Origin: Desmodus rotundus
Lineage: Eukaryota; Chordata; Mammalia; Chiroptera; Phyllostomidae
Length of the DNA: 64,000 nt
Direction of reading: 5' to 3'
NCBI RefSeq assembly: GCF_022682495.2
Contig: NC_071397.1
Location: 10,073,082 to 10,137,081 of the forward strand
Below the pieces are notes generated by a model, which saw only the letters and a program-made list of their open reading frames with translations, did not search any database and had not been told where the DNA came from. The translations under genes and the position numbers were made by a program. This document shows positions 34,100-47,074 of this stretch, in pieces (positions within the stretch are counted from its first letter, which is position 1; each line of letters starts with the position of its first letter).

Positions 34100-37000
34100 A
34101 GAATGGGGTAGTTTCTGTTTAATATGCCTTTATCACCATGGAGTTAGAAAATATCCCTCAGTTAGCGTGCTGTTTCATGCCTCAGAGACAGTTGGGAATT
34201 TTCCTGAGGCTGAATAGTTCCTTCTCTTTTTCAAGAGGGGAAGATTGAATGGTGTCCCCATTATTTTCACTCCAGGTTAATAATTTAGAATTAGCTGCAA
34301 GGTTCTCCTTGGGGTTGGGGAGGTTGAGGAAAACCTCAACCTGGTTGTGAGAATTTCCCTGGACAGAAGTGTGAAGCTACTTAACCTGAAGTCGAGCCCA
34401 GAGCCAGGTACCCATCTGCGATGTAGCTCCCATTAGTGACTATTACTCTGGGAAGCTGAGTGGGTGGAGTTTGGTTCCCCACTGTCTTCCACGGCTGGAG
34501 CTTCGGTGGACTTTAGCCGAGAAGAGCTGGGAGGGGCACCTCAGCCCAAGGAAACAGGACCTGCTTTGGATTCCACGGTGGGCCTAGGAGAGGCTCTGGC
34601 CTCAGATCGGGAGACTGGCGAACGGCTTGCCATGGAGAAGCCCCCACCAAACCCCTGTCTCCCTCCAGGCTTGGCGAGGAGAAGGGGGTTCTAGAAATAA
34701 CAGGAAGGCCAGTTGCTTGGAGCTCCCTGGTGTTCTGCACAGGTAACCCTTTAGACAGACTGTCTGGGTCCCCAGCCTCTGGAGGCCGTGCAGTACGGGG
34801 CAGTCTGGACAGGGAAACTTGAGACCCGCCGGCCCTCGCAGTGGTTCTGTGCCGTTGCACTAGGGGGGTAGGGGGACGAGGCAGGGGGCTGTCTTCTAGC
34901 ACGGTGTGGGAATGTGTAAATATGGGAGCTGGTAGATGCTACTCAGACGTTCAGAGTAGGGAGTGAGCAAGCTGGAGGGGTCTGTGGCTTGGCTATGACC
35001 AGGAAAGCCAAAGGAGATCAGAGGGGAGCCAGAGTTCAGGGCTGCCTCTCACTTTGCTTTTCCAGCTTAGGAGTGGGCATGGGGCCTACTGTCAAGTTCT
35101 GGTTATGATCTTGGGGGGCTTTCGGCCCTCCCTTTATGAGGGGAGGTTTGGTTTGCTTGGACCATCATCAGTTTTTAGCCCCTTTATTCCCATCTAGTGT
35201 TTGCTTGGATGAAGTCACGTGATAGACTTGAGGTGTTTGCTCAGGTGGGGAGCCAGGTGAGCACTCAAGGCCGTCAGCGCTAGTTCTGAGTCTTCAGGAT
35301 TACTTTGTGGCAGAAAAATACCCACCCCTGTTGGCTTTTGAAAACCTGTCAATCCGTTCTGCTTAGAGCAGGCAAAAGGCCAGGTCAGGGCCACAGGCAG
35401 CTTGTCCCAAGCGGGTGAGGTTGTACTTGCCCAGAGGGGTGGCAGGCTTGGCTGTTGGAGGGGCAGCAGGGCTGGTCTGGGCACAGACTGGCACCTTCCA
35501 GCCTAGTCATGAGCCCAGAGCAGAGCCTGCCCAGGCCCCACCCTGTGAGCTGCTGGCTGCTGGCCTGCCACGCGCCCAGGATTGCTGAGGGCTTTGCTCA
35601 TGGATCTGAGGAACAGCTGCATGCCGGAAACGGGGGGCTGGCAGCAAGCGGGAGAGGCACCCGGGGGTCGTGTGGGAAGGCTGAGCCCCAACAGCCCTGG
35701 TAGGGTCCACTCACTGTGCTGGAGGACTGTTCTGCTGTTCACTGACAGTCCAGGTAGAGGGGGGCCCCTGCCGAGTCACCTGGTGACAGGGCTGGGCCTT
35801 GCAGGGTGGTAGTTGGTGCTTCTGCGCTGTGGTTGGAGGTAGAGCTTGGATTTCAGGGGCTTGAGGTGCAGCTTCCTCCAGGCTCGCAGGGCTCAGCGAC
35901 GACATACCGCCGAGGACAGTAGCCTTCAGCGGAGGACAGTTCCCACAGAGGAGGCACTGGTCCCAGTGTGACCAGACATGCCCGTTTTAGCAGGCGCTCC
36001 GGGGCTCAAGGAAGGGCCTGTATTTATTTTTATTGTTCGTTTATATCTTGCTGGGTTCCAGGAGAATTAAGGCGGCATGCAGCACAGCTGGGGTATTCTG
36101 AAGACGGGCTGGTGTTCCTGTCACTTTAAAAGCAGTAGTGATTGCTAACTCTGCGTTTTCTTAAGTGCATCATGAAGAAGCGCTTTAATGATTTTGGTGG
36201 TGATGTCTTGGCCCTTCATGATTGAGAAGATTGGGTTCATTGACCCCTCAAGCGCCCCACTTGCCTGATTCAGTGACAGCTATGAGCAGAAAGGCATGTC
36301 ATTAGGATCAGAAATGGCCTGAGCCCAGGCAGACTGTTGGTGCCGTAATTTCCTAAAGAGAGCAGGGGCAATGTGGGGAGTGGGGTGGCATTCAGACTTT
36401 CTAGGGCAGGGCAGTGGAATGAATTCGTAGAGCGGAACTTGGAAGCTAGAGGAGACATCCCATGGGGGAAGGCAGAACTTTGAAAAGCCAAAGAACCACA
36501 CCCATTTTGGATTCAGTCCAGTCTCCCTCTGCTGGGCCAGTGTGGAGGAGGTGGCCTCTGAACCCTCAGAGGGATGCTTGGGCCTCCCTTCCTCTCCTGC
36601 ACCTTTAACTTTGCCCTGCGCCTTGGGCAAACCCACAGAAAAGATGGCAGAAGGAACTGAGAGGGTGTCCTTAGCTCTTGAGCTTGAACGTTTTTGCTGT
36701 TGCCTCCTGTGGGTTTGCTGGCGGTAGGTGGGAGTAAGGTCGTGGTTTGAAGAGAATCAGGATTCTGAAGAGCTTTCTCCTTACGCTACTCCGTCTCTGG
36801 CAGCGGTGACCCCCGACCACAGTGGAGACCCCTGGTCGCATACACATACTTCATATCCCCAGAAAGAAGCAGGTATGCTTGGCAAATTTTTTGTCCTCTG
36901 ATTCAAGGACACTGCTCAGCCAACTTCTGGCACACATTCCTCCTTCTGTCTGTCTCTGTCTGCACTCTGCTCAGCTGTTCAGGTTCACAGTGCAGGTTCA

Positions 37001-40000
37001 CTGTGCGTGCGAGTCCCACTTCTACTGAAAGCAGACTTTGTTCTCTGGAGGCAGCTAATCATGCCCCATGGGCTGTAATCAGGGAGAAGGTATTTAATAC
37101 AGGGCAGGCGGCAACAGGCAGCCTGCACCAACTGGCAGATTGCAACATGGCAATTAGGAAGCTAATCACCCCACTCCCCACCCCAGCAGATACGGGGCTG
37201 AGTCTCTTCTCCAAACCGATTTTGAGTGAGTGAAAAATGAGTACTATGCAGAAGAGGAAGGAGAAGGCGGGGTTGGTGGGGGGCAGTGAGGGGTGAGGAG
37301 AGCTGCTTTTTCTTCTCACCTTACCTCCTAGAGATGGGGAGGGCTTACTGCTGCTCAGGGTGTCTCCCTCCACACTGCCTGCGGGTCCAGGCTGAGGAGC
37401 CTCAGACCAGACTGGGTCAGCCAGAGGTTTTACCCTCGGCCCCTCCCCCAGAGCACAGCTGTGCTTGTAGTGCAGACCCAGCATGAGACCTGGTAGCCCT
37501 GCATCCTCCGTCATCTGCCCCCAGTTCCTTGAAGCTCGGGTAGGTGAGGAGTGCGATCCTTCCCTGTCAATTTCTAGACCTTCCAGAGGACCGTTTTCTT
37601 GGACATACCCTGAAGGTGGGCACCAAGAGGCTGAGACGCCCCAGAGGCAGCTTGCTTCCTCCTCAGGGCCCAGCTGCTTTCCCTGGAGTTCTTTTCTCCA
37701 TGCGGGGCTGGAGTCCTCCTTGGGCTGAAACACCACAAGGCCACCTGGGAATCTCGGGGTGGAGGACGTGTGGCCAGTGGAGGCTGAACCTGGTAGCTGG
37801 GCTTCCGGGAGGGTCTGCTCTGCTTCCTTTTAGCTGATCTTTCATCTTTTCCCAGCTGCTAGGCCTGGGGTCCAGCTGTTGCCTGTTCGTTCTCTGCCTG
37901 GCATTGTTCTCACGCCCGGGTCTGCCCTTCCCAGTAGTGCTTCTCGTCAAGGGCAGTGGCTTGCCAGGCTCATTTTGTTCCTTTTCAGTGCTGGAACAGT
38001 GGGCGCCTATAGGCTGATCTGGGACACTTAGCAGATCCCAGGAGTGGAGCAAGGGCCCAACATGCACTGGTATTTATGGGCATAGGGCAGGGAGTGGCAC
38101 AGACTCCTGTGGACTGTCTCCCTAGTGGGCATTGCCTCTGCTTCACCAGGTGGGAGTGGTTCCCCTCCCTGGACCGATGTGTGTGAAAAGGGAAAGCTTT
38201 GGCTGGGTGAGAGAACCGCTCCCTATCTCCCCTCCGTTCCTCATCCCAGAGAGTCCGTGTCTGCATTTCCTCCCACTCTCGCTGCCACCCACATCCACAC
38301 TGTTTGCCCCTCAGCAAGCCAGACTGCCTGGCTGTGCACGCCCTGGGAATGTGTGCTGGGGGACGCGGGGCCTGGGGGTGGGGACTTGAGGTCAGGGGCA
38401 GACAGGATGAGCTGTAGGATGTGTGGCAATTAGAGTGAGGGCTGCGGGCATGCAGCGAGGCTGCTGTCCTTACGGGTAGGATTACCAGATACCTGAGCGG
38501 TCAGTGTCCTCCCTGCCTACCCTCTGCCCATAAACACACATGTCCTGGTGCCTAGAGGACAGTGTGGGCATCGGCAGGGGTGGGGTAGGCAAGCAAAGCA
38601 GCAGCTGAGAATGGAGGGGTATACGAAGGGGCCAGCAGGGAGAAGGGGGCCACTCAGCTGAGGAGGTGAGGTGGGGAGTGGGGGCCTGGATTCCCCATAG
38701 AGAGGGGGAGCAGGGTGTGGCCAACACGGGAGCCTCCCCTGGGTTTGTAGAGTCTCTGGCCACCTGTAATGCTTGCTCCTTTGTCTCTGGCTCTACCCCT
38801 TTTCCAACTTCCGTACACACCCCCTCTTACACCCCCTGGTTTTCAGAACCCAGGTACCCAGGCTGGTTTGGGCTTTCTGGGCCTGTCCCCCAGATCATAG
38901 GAATGCTCACCCTGGGGCCATCCGGAGGGGTAGCCCTGGGGAACTTGCGGGGTGACTTGTTTGCTCCCACAGCCCAGGAATGTACTGTCCCTTCAGGCCC
39001 GCCCGGATTCCTGCAGAGGGAGTCAGCCCAACACAGCTTGTGCCCTGTGGGGACACGCTCCGCCTCACCAGCAGAGGGGCGGAGGTTGACGGCTCGTGCC
39101 TGCTGTCACACCCCAGTCCCCAAGAGCCCCCAGCCAGAGGCCAGACTGTTCAGACTGGGGAAGGAGGCCACTCCTGCCTCCCCGCCCTCTCTACCCCACT
39201 CCGTTCTTCCTGCCTCAGGCCCTGTTGGAATGTGACACGAGCCACGGCCAGGGCCTGTCCCAGCAGCAGGAGCACACGCTGTAGCCCGTGAGGTTCCCTC
39301 AGCCCCCAGCTCTGTTGACGTGGTGGTGGCAGGAAGGTTGTTCCTGCCCAGGAGGCTACCTGAGGTTACTGCCTCCGTAGGTCCCTGTGGTGGCTGCTGC
39401 CCCCTGCTGTCGCCCAGCTTACTGCAGGGTGTGGGGCAGAGCTCGGAGCCCCAAGAACCTGGAGGGGACCGCACAGGCCACTCAGTGCAGCCACCTGGTG
39501 CAGGTGGCAAATAGGCTTATCCAGGGAGCAAGGGCTGCACAGTGGTGTGTCAGAAGCATGGGACGCAGATGTCTCAGCTCCCCAGACGTGGGTTTTCTGT
39601 ACCAGGGTTTCTCAGCCTTGGCTCTACCATGTTGTGTGCCGATGACTCTGTCGTGGGGGCTGCCCTGTGCGTGACAGGCTGGTTAGCAGCAGCCCTGGCC
39701 TCCACCCACGGGATGCCAGGGGCACCCACTCCAGTCGTGACAACCAGAACTGGCTTCGGGCATCTGCCAGCTATCTGAGAGGGGCGAGGGGATCAGCGTC
39801 ACCCTGTTTGAGCTCCATCCTCGCTCTAAACTGCTGCCTTTTTAGGTTTTCCCTGCTGCACCCAGCCCTCCTCATCTCCGAGTCTGCTCACCACCACTGT
39901 GCACAGTTTAGAGCAGTGGTGGGCTCCTTCTGGAAACATTGCTAGGAGCTTTTTTTCCAGCAGCATCTTTCATCTCTGCTAGGCTTTTTCCTGGTATTCT

Positions 40001-40360
40001 CTTCCGCCACCCATGTTCTCCAATCGTCTTGTTTCTAGACTCTGAGAGGCCTGGGAGGTGAAAGGAACGGATGTGGGTAGGGTGGGGACAGGACGGGACC
40101 TGACCTATTTCTGAATTGGGCCTGTGGGTGCGCCGAGACCATGAACACACAGCCATGCATGGGGTGGGGCTAGTGGAGACGGCAGGAGCCCGGTGCGTCC
40201 AGTCCTCTCCCACCCCCACTGCTTCCCCCCAGCCCCTGCCCGTGGCTTTCCTGCCTGGCTGTCCCTGGGGGGGGCCTTCTGGGTCCCACACTGGGCAGGG
40301 TGGCCTGTGGCACTGACAGACAGGTGGCTGGCACCTGGTTTCCACTTTCTTCCCTTCTCC
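34100..40360. other. Inferred TJAP1 intron, GC-rich, with a possible regulatory cluster
   Basis: Long, largely repeat-poor sequence. Many open frames appear but lack paired splice sites. A homeodomain-type motif cluster lies at 37045-37215 and is described separately. Confidence 0.45.
37045..37215. promoter_or_regulatory. Candidate enhancer with clustered homeodomain motifs
   Basis: Within 170 bases there are GCTAATCATG (37053-37062), GTAATCAGG (37075-37083), TATTTAATAC (37091-37100), CAATTAGG (37151-37158) and GCTAATCACC (37161-37170). The density of TAATC/ATTA cores is unusual for this otherwise GC-rich intron. Function is inferred. Confidence 0.3.
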
Positions 40361-40362
40361 AG

Positions 40363-40469
40363 TTTCAGAAGCTGCTGGCTAGAGGAGGAAGTGGAGGGGC
40401 CGTGGGATGCGGAGAGCCGAAGGCTAACTCCCTCCCAGAGAGCGGAACAGAGCAAGCTGCCGACAGACG
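40363..40469 (+). other. TJAP1: Candidate TJAP1 5' UTR exon
   Basis: An exon-like 107-base unit bounded by CTTCCCTTCTCCAG (40349-40362) and GACAGACG followed by GTACGT. It lies about 700 bases before the TJAP1 start exon. It contains a mini-uORF (ATG at about 40406, seven codons with stop) and one fully open frame. Confidence 0.5.
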
Positions 40470-40689
40470 GTACGTTCCCGTGAGGCCTGCGCCCCCCACG
40501 TGGCTCTCCTGGGGAGGCTGGCAGGAGAGGGGGCAGGCAGGTGGCCCCTCTCAGCTGGGGGCTGGTGAAAGACGAGTGGTGGAGGCCAGTGGGCCTTGGC
40601 CTTTAGGGCTCTCTCGAGCTCAGAGGCCCCCACTGAGGAGCCTAGGCTGGCTGAGTATCCTCAAACCCTTACTTTCTGGTTAGTTACTT

Positions 40690-40830
40690 TTTAAAGCTAA
40701 CGTTGACCATTTCCTAAGTACTAGGTACTGTTCTCACTGCTTTATGTGACCTCACAATGCCCTATGAAATCGGTGCTGTTTTCACCCCACTTTGGAGTTG
40801 AGGAAGCTGATGCATAGAGAGCAGTTTTCC
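40690..40830 (-). repeat. MIR SINE relic, reverse orientation
   Basis: 'CTAAGTACTAGGTACTGTTC', 'GTGACCTCACAATGCCCTAT' and the following block fit a reverse MIR. Confidence 0.65.
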
Positions 40831-41183
40831 CTTCGAGGCTTTCTTCTGAGCCCACAAAGCAGAGAGGTGGGCTGCCTCAGAGTCTCCGCCCTCTTGGGCA
40901 CAGCATACTCTTCCTGGTGCGCAGGCCCTGCATCCTGCCTTTCCCACCCTCTATTCCCATTGGACGCCCCGCAGGGCTCTCCCGACTCCATGGGTACCGA
41001 CACACCAAAGTCCACCCTTGTACTGACCCCAGCGTGCCCAAGCCTGTCTGCCTGCCTGGTGGCTCCTACATATGTCTCCTTTTCCCATCCCTTTCCTTCA
41101 GTCCAGAGGCCTCTTGCCTTTGTTTCTGAGGCTCCTTTGTCCTCGCTTCCTCTCAGCAGATCACGGAGCCCTCACCTCCCAGA

Positions 41184-44100
41184 ATGACCAGTGCAGCCCC
41201 TGCTAAGAAACCCTACCGTAAGGCACCACCTGAGCATCGGGAGTTGCGCCTGGAAGTTCCCGGACCCCAGCTGGAGCAGGAGGTCAGCAAGGCCGGTACC
41301 CTGACCCTGGCTGGCAGAGGCAGGCCCCTGAGGCTGGGTGTGCGGCCGACTTCTCCCACACGAGGGGCTTCTGGCCCCCAGCGTTGGGGTGAGAGTATGG
41401 TGCTGCTGGTGGGGCTGTGCAGGCTCACAGGGGCCGCCATGGGTGCGCGTCCCCATGTCTGGGGCCCCCAGAGTCTTGGTGGCTTAGCAGAGATGACTCC
41501 ACACATGCAGTATGGTTCTTCCTGCGAGAAGCAACCCACCAGACGGACGGCCCTCACCTGCTGGAGGCCGGGACTCTGGGCCTCCCAGAGGAGAGCTGTT
41601 CAGCCCACTGCCCCTCTGGGGGCCCTTGGGAGGTGGCACTCCAGCTTATTCCACCAGACCTGCTGTTCCTCACTGTCCCCAGAAGTCCGGTCTTCCTCCA
41701 GCTTTGTGTTGTTTGGGCCGCATTTGTTGGTGCGCAGTTACCCTCCCTCACTGGGCTTACTGACAGGAGGAGAGAGGCGCCGCGGCGGTTTTGTCCTTGC
41801 CGCTGCCGGGTTCCCACCGTACTGCAGGGTGCGGAACGCTCTTCCGGAACCCGAGACTGTCAGCACATGCTGAGCATCAGGCATGCCGCGGCCACTCTGG
41901 TCAGATTCAGGGCACAGGTGCCGGGGTTACCCACTGCAGCTCAGAGAACAGTAAATGAAAGGGCCAGGTGCTGTGCTAGGTGCCACCCAAGGGGCCTTCC
42001 CCTGGTTTTGGAGATGAGAATTCCAAGGCTTGGTGCAGCTGATATAACCGGTGTGTGATAGAAAAGGGTCAGATCTAGGTGTCAGAGGCTCCAAGTCCAT
42101 GGTCTGGGCTGCCCACCTCATTTTCTGACCCTGACTGGCGTTTGGAGCAGTCAGTTCAATCTGAGGCGGCCCGTTAACATTTCCCTCTTGCCAGCACATG
42201 CCTGCTCTGTGTCTGGCTGAGCCCTGACTCTTGGGCCATGACCAACGAAGGGGTTCAGGAGGATGGGGCAGGAGGTCAAAAGCAAGACAAGACACTTCAC
42301 TCCTCTCAGTCAGGATTGGCCCAGCAGCTCTCCTTCACCCGTGCCCATGCCCGTGTTCCTCCCAAGCCTCTGTAAGGTCCGGATTTGGCCTGGCGGTCAG
42401 AGCTCAGAGCCCTGCTACATCTCAGCCCGATTTCTTCTGCAGAAGGTCCCTGCCATGCCTGCAAGGCTCATAGTATCCCATGAACAGCTGAGAGGCTCTC
42501 TTTATCCCCGGGAGAGGTAGCATGGGTACCAAGACTTATTTGCAGCTGGCTCTAGGCCTAAGAGCTGATGTGTGTGAGGGTGAGGGCTGGAAGGGGTTCT
42601 TGAATCTTCTAGTTGGCATGAGAGAGAGTGATCTAGGCCTGTCTGGGCATTGCTGGATTGCCTCCACCTCTACAGGGCGCTCACTCAGCCCTGTTCTGCC
42701 GTGAGAGTCTTTGGGCTTCAGAAATGGCCCTCTCCAGGGCTTCTTGGGGGGCGGGCAAAGCAGGAGGCCAGTGGTCTACAGCTGAGCCTCAGGCTTCTGT
42801 TCTTTTGTGCCCAGGAGCCCCCGACTGACGCAGAGAGGATGAAGTGAGTACCTGCTGCCCGAGAGCCTGCCCTGCCTCAGCTCTGTCCCTCTTAGCTCCA
42901 GGCAAGGCTGTGGGTGTGGTTGGGCTTTCCCTTGGATTAGGCAGAGGTAAATGTCGGGGTGGGGGTGGTATTTTAGGGACTCTGGGAGGAGGCTTGCTGT
43001 GGATATTCCTCTTGGAAAAAGAGGTTTGTTCCATGGGCCCCAAGAGAACCTGGAATCGAGGAGGGGATGGCTATTAGGGCCTGCTTTCGCAGTGAGCCCT
43101 TCCCCAGCTCCTAGCCCTCCTGTGCCAGCGGCCTCCCTAGAGCCCTTTCTGTCAGCCACATGAGGCTTCTCGAGAGAAGGGCAGTGCTGGGCTGGATGTC
43201 CAACAGATTAATAATGGAGCAGCCTGATTGTGTAGTGGGGAAACTGGAGCTGCTGCGGGCTTGGTGGACGGCTGGCTTGGGCTGTAACCAGAGAGACTCG
43301 GGGTTCTGTCCTCTCATTCTTCTCCGGCAAGTGGGGGTCGGGCTACTATCTACTGTCTCCTCTGCCTCCCTGACCCCCCAACCTTAGCCAGGCTGTGTTC
43401 TTAGGTCCAACAGGCCTATGCAATTTGCGGCCCTGACTCCGACTGAATCTCAAGTTGTCCCCTGCCCCTAGTTGCCCTATTCCTTCCTTTCTGACCAGCC
43501 TGGGGCTCCAGGGATGGCCCTCCTATCTCTGATGCCCCTCTGCCCTTGACCCCTCACCCTGCCAGGCTCTTGCAGCAGGAGAATGAGGAGCTTCGCAAGC
43601 GCCTGGCCTTGGCCACCAGGCGCACCGAGGCCCTGGAGCGGGAGCTGGAAATCGGGCAGGACTGCCTGGAGCTGGAGCTGGGCCAGAGCCGTGAGGAGCT
43701 GGACAAATTTAAGGACAAGTTCCGCAGGTATGGGCACGAGGGGCTAGGACACACATGCATGCACCTCTACGTTCACTGGGGGTTAGCTGGAAGAGGCCTC
43801 AGAGATCATCTGATTGTGGTGAGAAAACTGAAGTTTGGGGAGGAGAATGACTTGCCCAAGATCCCTTACAAGGGAGAAGCTGAACAGGGTCTGAGGAACG
43901 GGATTGAGACCCGGGGGTCTGCCCTGTATTCCTCTGCAGGCTGCAGAATAGCTACACAGCTTCCCAGAGGACCAACCAGGAGCTGGAGGACAAGCTGCAC
44001 ACGCTGGTAATCTGTCTGGGAGGGCGGTCTGGCTGGCACTGTGCTCACAGCGTAGCAGGGGGCTAGCACTTGCCAAGGGAATGCCATTCTGCCCTGGGGC

Positions 44101-47074
44101 TGGGGAAGGGGATGTTGGCAGTGGTGGGGAGGGGACCACTGTGTGCTGTGCAAGTTGGTACTGTCTTAATGCTCACACTGTTTCTCTTCTCTCCTCGTCT
44201 CCCCCTCATGCTGCCACCGTTGCTGCCGCACTCTCCTCTCAGGCCTCTCTTAGCCACAGCTGGATTTTTGCAGTTGCGTCTGAGTTTGCGTGTTTTCTCC
44301 CTTGTCCTGGCCTCCTCCTCCACTGAGATCTGGGACTGCTGGGGCCCTGGGCATTTCTCTCTGACCACTGTTTCCTCTTCCTTCTGTGAGGCCCATTCAG
44401 TAGTCAGTGCCTCCTTCCTGGGGGACAGCTGGGAGCCTGCTCTTGGCCCAGGCAGAGGTAGTGATTGATGCCACCACTGAACACTCACAGCTTCTCGGCT
44501 GCAGTGGCTGTAAGCCCAGGCCATGCTGGGGAAGAGGGCTGTAGATCCGGCCTATGAGCGGAAGATCAGAAGGCTGCTTTTGAGCCTGCAGCTCCCTCCC
44601 AGCTCAACTGGATAATCTTACAGGCTCCCCCAGCTGCCCCGCAACCTACTCCCTCCTCCCTCTTCCTAGCCTGGTCCTGGAAACAGCTACCTACATAGGC
44701 TTCAGCACCTGGGTTTACAGTTACCTTCTCTCAGGTACCAGCTGCCTTGCCTGGTGTGTAGGGCTCTGTCAAGGGATGGGCAGCTCATGTACTGCCTCTG
44801 TACTGCTGGGCCCAGCGGACAGCAGGTCACACTCAGAGAACCCCAACCTCACAGTCAGCCCGGAGAACAGGAGAGGTGTTCCGTCTCCTGTCTGTTCATC
44901 GTCTGTCTCTGTTCCGTCCGCCTTGGCTGCCCTAGCACCTGTGGCTTCCTGTGTCTCTGGGCCGGGAGGGGGTGGAAGGGTTGGCTAGGTCATCGGCTTG
45001 GTTCACCACAAGTCTTGTGCCTCAGATCAAGAAGGCTGAGATGGACAGGAAGACACTGGACTGGGAGATTGTAGAGCTGACCAACAAGCTGCTGGATGCC
45101 AAGAACACCATCAACAAGCTGGAGGAGCTCAATGTATGTGCACCTCTGGGGCCGTCCTGGCCTGGGGCCGGCTCTGTCCCTGCCCAGCCCCGCTCCCTCG
45201 GGCAGGGCTGGGCTCTGAACCAGGTCTGTATCTGCAGGAAAGGTACCGGTTGGACTGCAACCTGGCTGTGCAGCTCCTTAAGTGCAACAAATCCCATTTC
45301 CGAAACCACAAGTTCGCTGATGTGAGTACAATGCCCACCCCAACGCCGCCAGTCCAGCCTTTCTGGGACCCCTCGAACTCCGGTTTCTGCACCTTCCCCC
45401 ATCCTCGTAGCCTCCGTGTCTCTCAAGCCTGTCACCTCTGTCACTGGTTGTGTCCTGTATGCTGTTAAGGGCCCAGCTGGAACAGGGACAGGGAGAGAGG
45501 GACTCCAGGACCCCAGGCAGGAAGGAGGGAGTGGCCAGCACCATCAGCCATAAGAACATTGAGAGATCCCCCCACCCCAAGGGGCAAACTCTAGACCCAA
45601 GATCCTCAGGCTTAAGGGTGATGGGGCCTACACAAGGAGTGGAGGCATTCCCAAGGTTGCCAGTCACTACAAATCCTTAAACCTATGTCTGGTTTGGGCA
45701 GACGCTCCTGCTAAGATAGGGGACACAGAAGTCTCAGCACACGTGGGCCTTGGCACCAGTTCTGGGGTCAATCAGAAGCTCAGGTTATTTTGCCCCTACT
45801 GAGCCTCAGTCTGTGTGTGAAGTGAGGATGCACTCTGGCGTGCTGCAGGCTGAGCCGAGCGAAGCGCCGAGCACACAGTGGTGGTAACTTGTATGTGGTG
45901 CCGTGACTTCTGCCCTGAGTCAGCCTGCCTTAGGTTGGCATCATGCATGTCTCTTCCTTTCTGCTCTTCACCCCAGCTGCCCTGCGAGCTGCAGGACATG
46001 GTTCGGAAACATCTGCACAGTGATCAAGAGGCCGCCGGCCCGGGCCCTGCACCTGGCCTGGCACCAGGGGCTGTGGTACCCACCTCTGTCATCGCCCGGG
46101 TGTTGGAGAAGCCAGAGTCTCTGCTGCTCAACTCGGCCCAGTCGGGCAGCGCTGGGCGCCCCTTGGCTGAGGACGTCTTTGTGCGTGTAGACATGAGTGG
46201 GGATGCCCCGGGTGACCCAGCCAGCCTCCCCGTCCCTGGCAGCCCTGTCCCCCAACCCAACGGGGAGTGCCACACTCTGAGCGCTGCTGGGGGTTCCCCA
46301 GAGGATGACCCGCCTCTGCCGGCCTTTGAGAAGCTGAGCCCCTACCCCACCCCGTCTCCACCACACCCTCTGTATCCTGGCCGAAAGGTCATAGAGTTCT
46401 CTGAGGATAAAGTGCGAATCCCCCGCAACAGCCCCCTGCCCAACTGCACTTATGCCACCCGCCAAGCCATTTCCCTGAGCCTGGTGGAGGAGGGGAGTGA
46501 GCGAGCCCGACCCAGCCCAGTGCCCAGCAGCCCTGCCTCAGCCCAGGCCTCACCACACCACCGGCCCGGCCCGGCCCCCCCGACACTCAGCGCTCCTGTC
46601 AGCTCTGCCAGCTCTGAAGAGGACCTGCTGGCCAGCTGGCAGCGAGCGTTTGTGGACCGCATTCCACCACCGGCCACTGCGGCCCAGCGCACAGCCTTTG
46701 GACACGATGCGCTGCCTGAGCTGCAGCGCCATTTTGCTCTTAACTCCACAGACAGAGAGGAGGAGGTTCCGGCGCCTTCTTCCCCACCCTGTGAGAGTGG
46801 GCTTCTGCCAACAGAAACTGACTCTGGCCTGCCTAGGGAGGAAGAAGAGGAAGACCTGAACCTCCCTGTCAGCCCCGAGGAAGAACAACAGAGCCTGCTG
46901 CCCAGTGATAGCAGCACAGAGAAAGGGCCTGGCACTTCCCACACTGAAGGCAGGAGCTGGGCACTCGCTGGCTCTAGCCGCCCCCAGCGCAGCCCCAAGA
47001 GGATGGGGGTACACCACCTGCACCGCAAGGACAGCCTGACCCAGGCCCAGGAGCAGGGCAACCTGCTCAACTAG
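41184..47074 (+). CDS. TJAP1: TJAP1, tight junction-associated protein 1 (PILT/TJP4)
   Basis: A cytoplasmic protein that binds DLG1 and localises to tight junctions and the trans-Golgi. Coding exons are 41184-41282, 42815-42843, 43566-43727, 43940-44006, 45026-45133, 45238-45321 and 45977-47074. They sum to 1647 bases in one frame (548 aa; human about 557). It starts MTSAAPAKKPYRKAPPEHRE, within an AGAATGA context. Residues about 43-175 form the coiled-coil region (QQENEELRKRLALATRRTEA, then LDWEIVELTNKLLDAKNT). The large last exon encodes a Pro/Ser-rich region, a 'VIEFSEDKVRIPRNSPLPNC' block, and an acidic stretch (EEEEED). It ends with the basic MGVHHLHRKDSLTQAQEQGN segment and TAG. All introns are GT-AG. 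Nothing is broken. Identity is firm. Confidence 0.98.

Noticed and set aside
37059..37736. 225-codon minus-strand open frame
   Set aside because: No recognisable domain, no promoter or poly(A) structure, low-complexity composition, and it overlaps the motif cluster. Consistent with chance in GC-rich intron.
41184..41873. 229-codon frame starting at the TJAP1 ATG
   Set aside because: It reads through the clear donor at 41283 into intron sequence. The spliced frame gives the known protein, so this is intron read-through.
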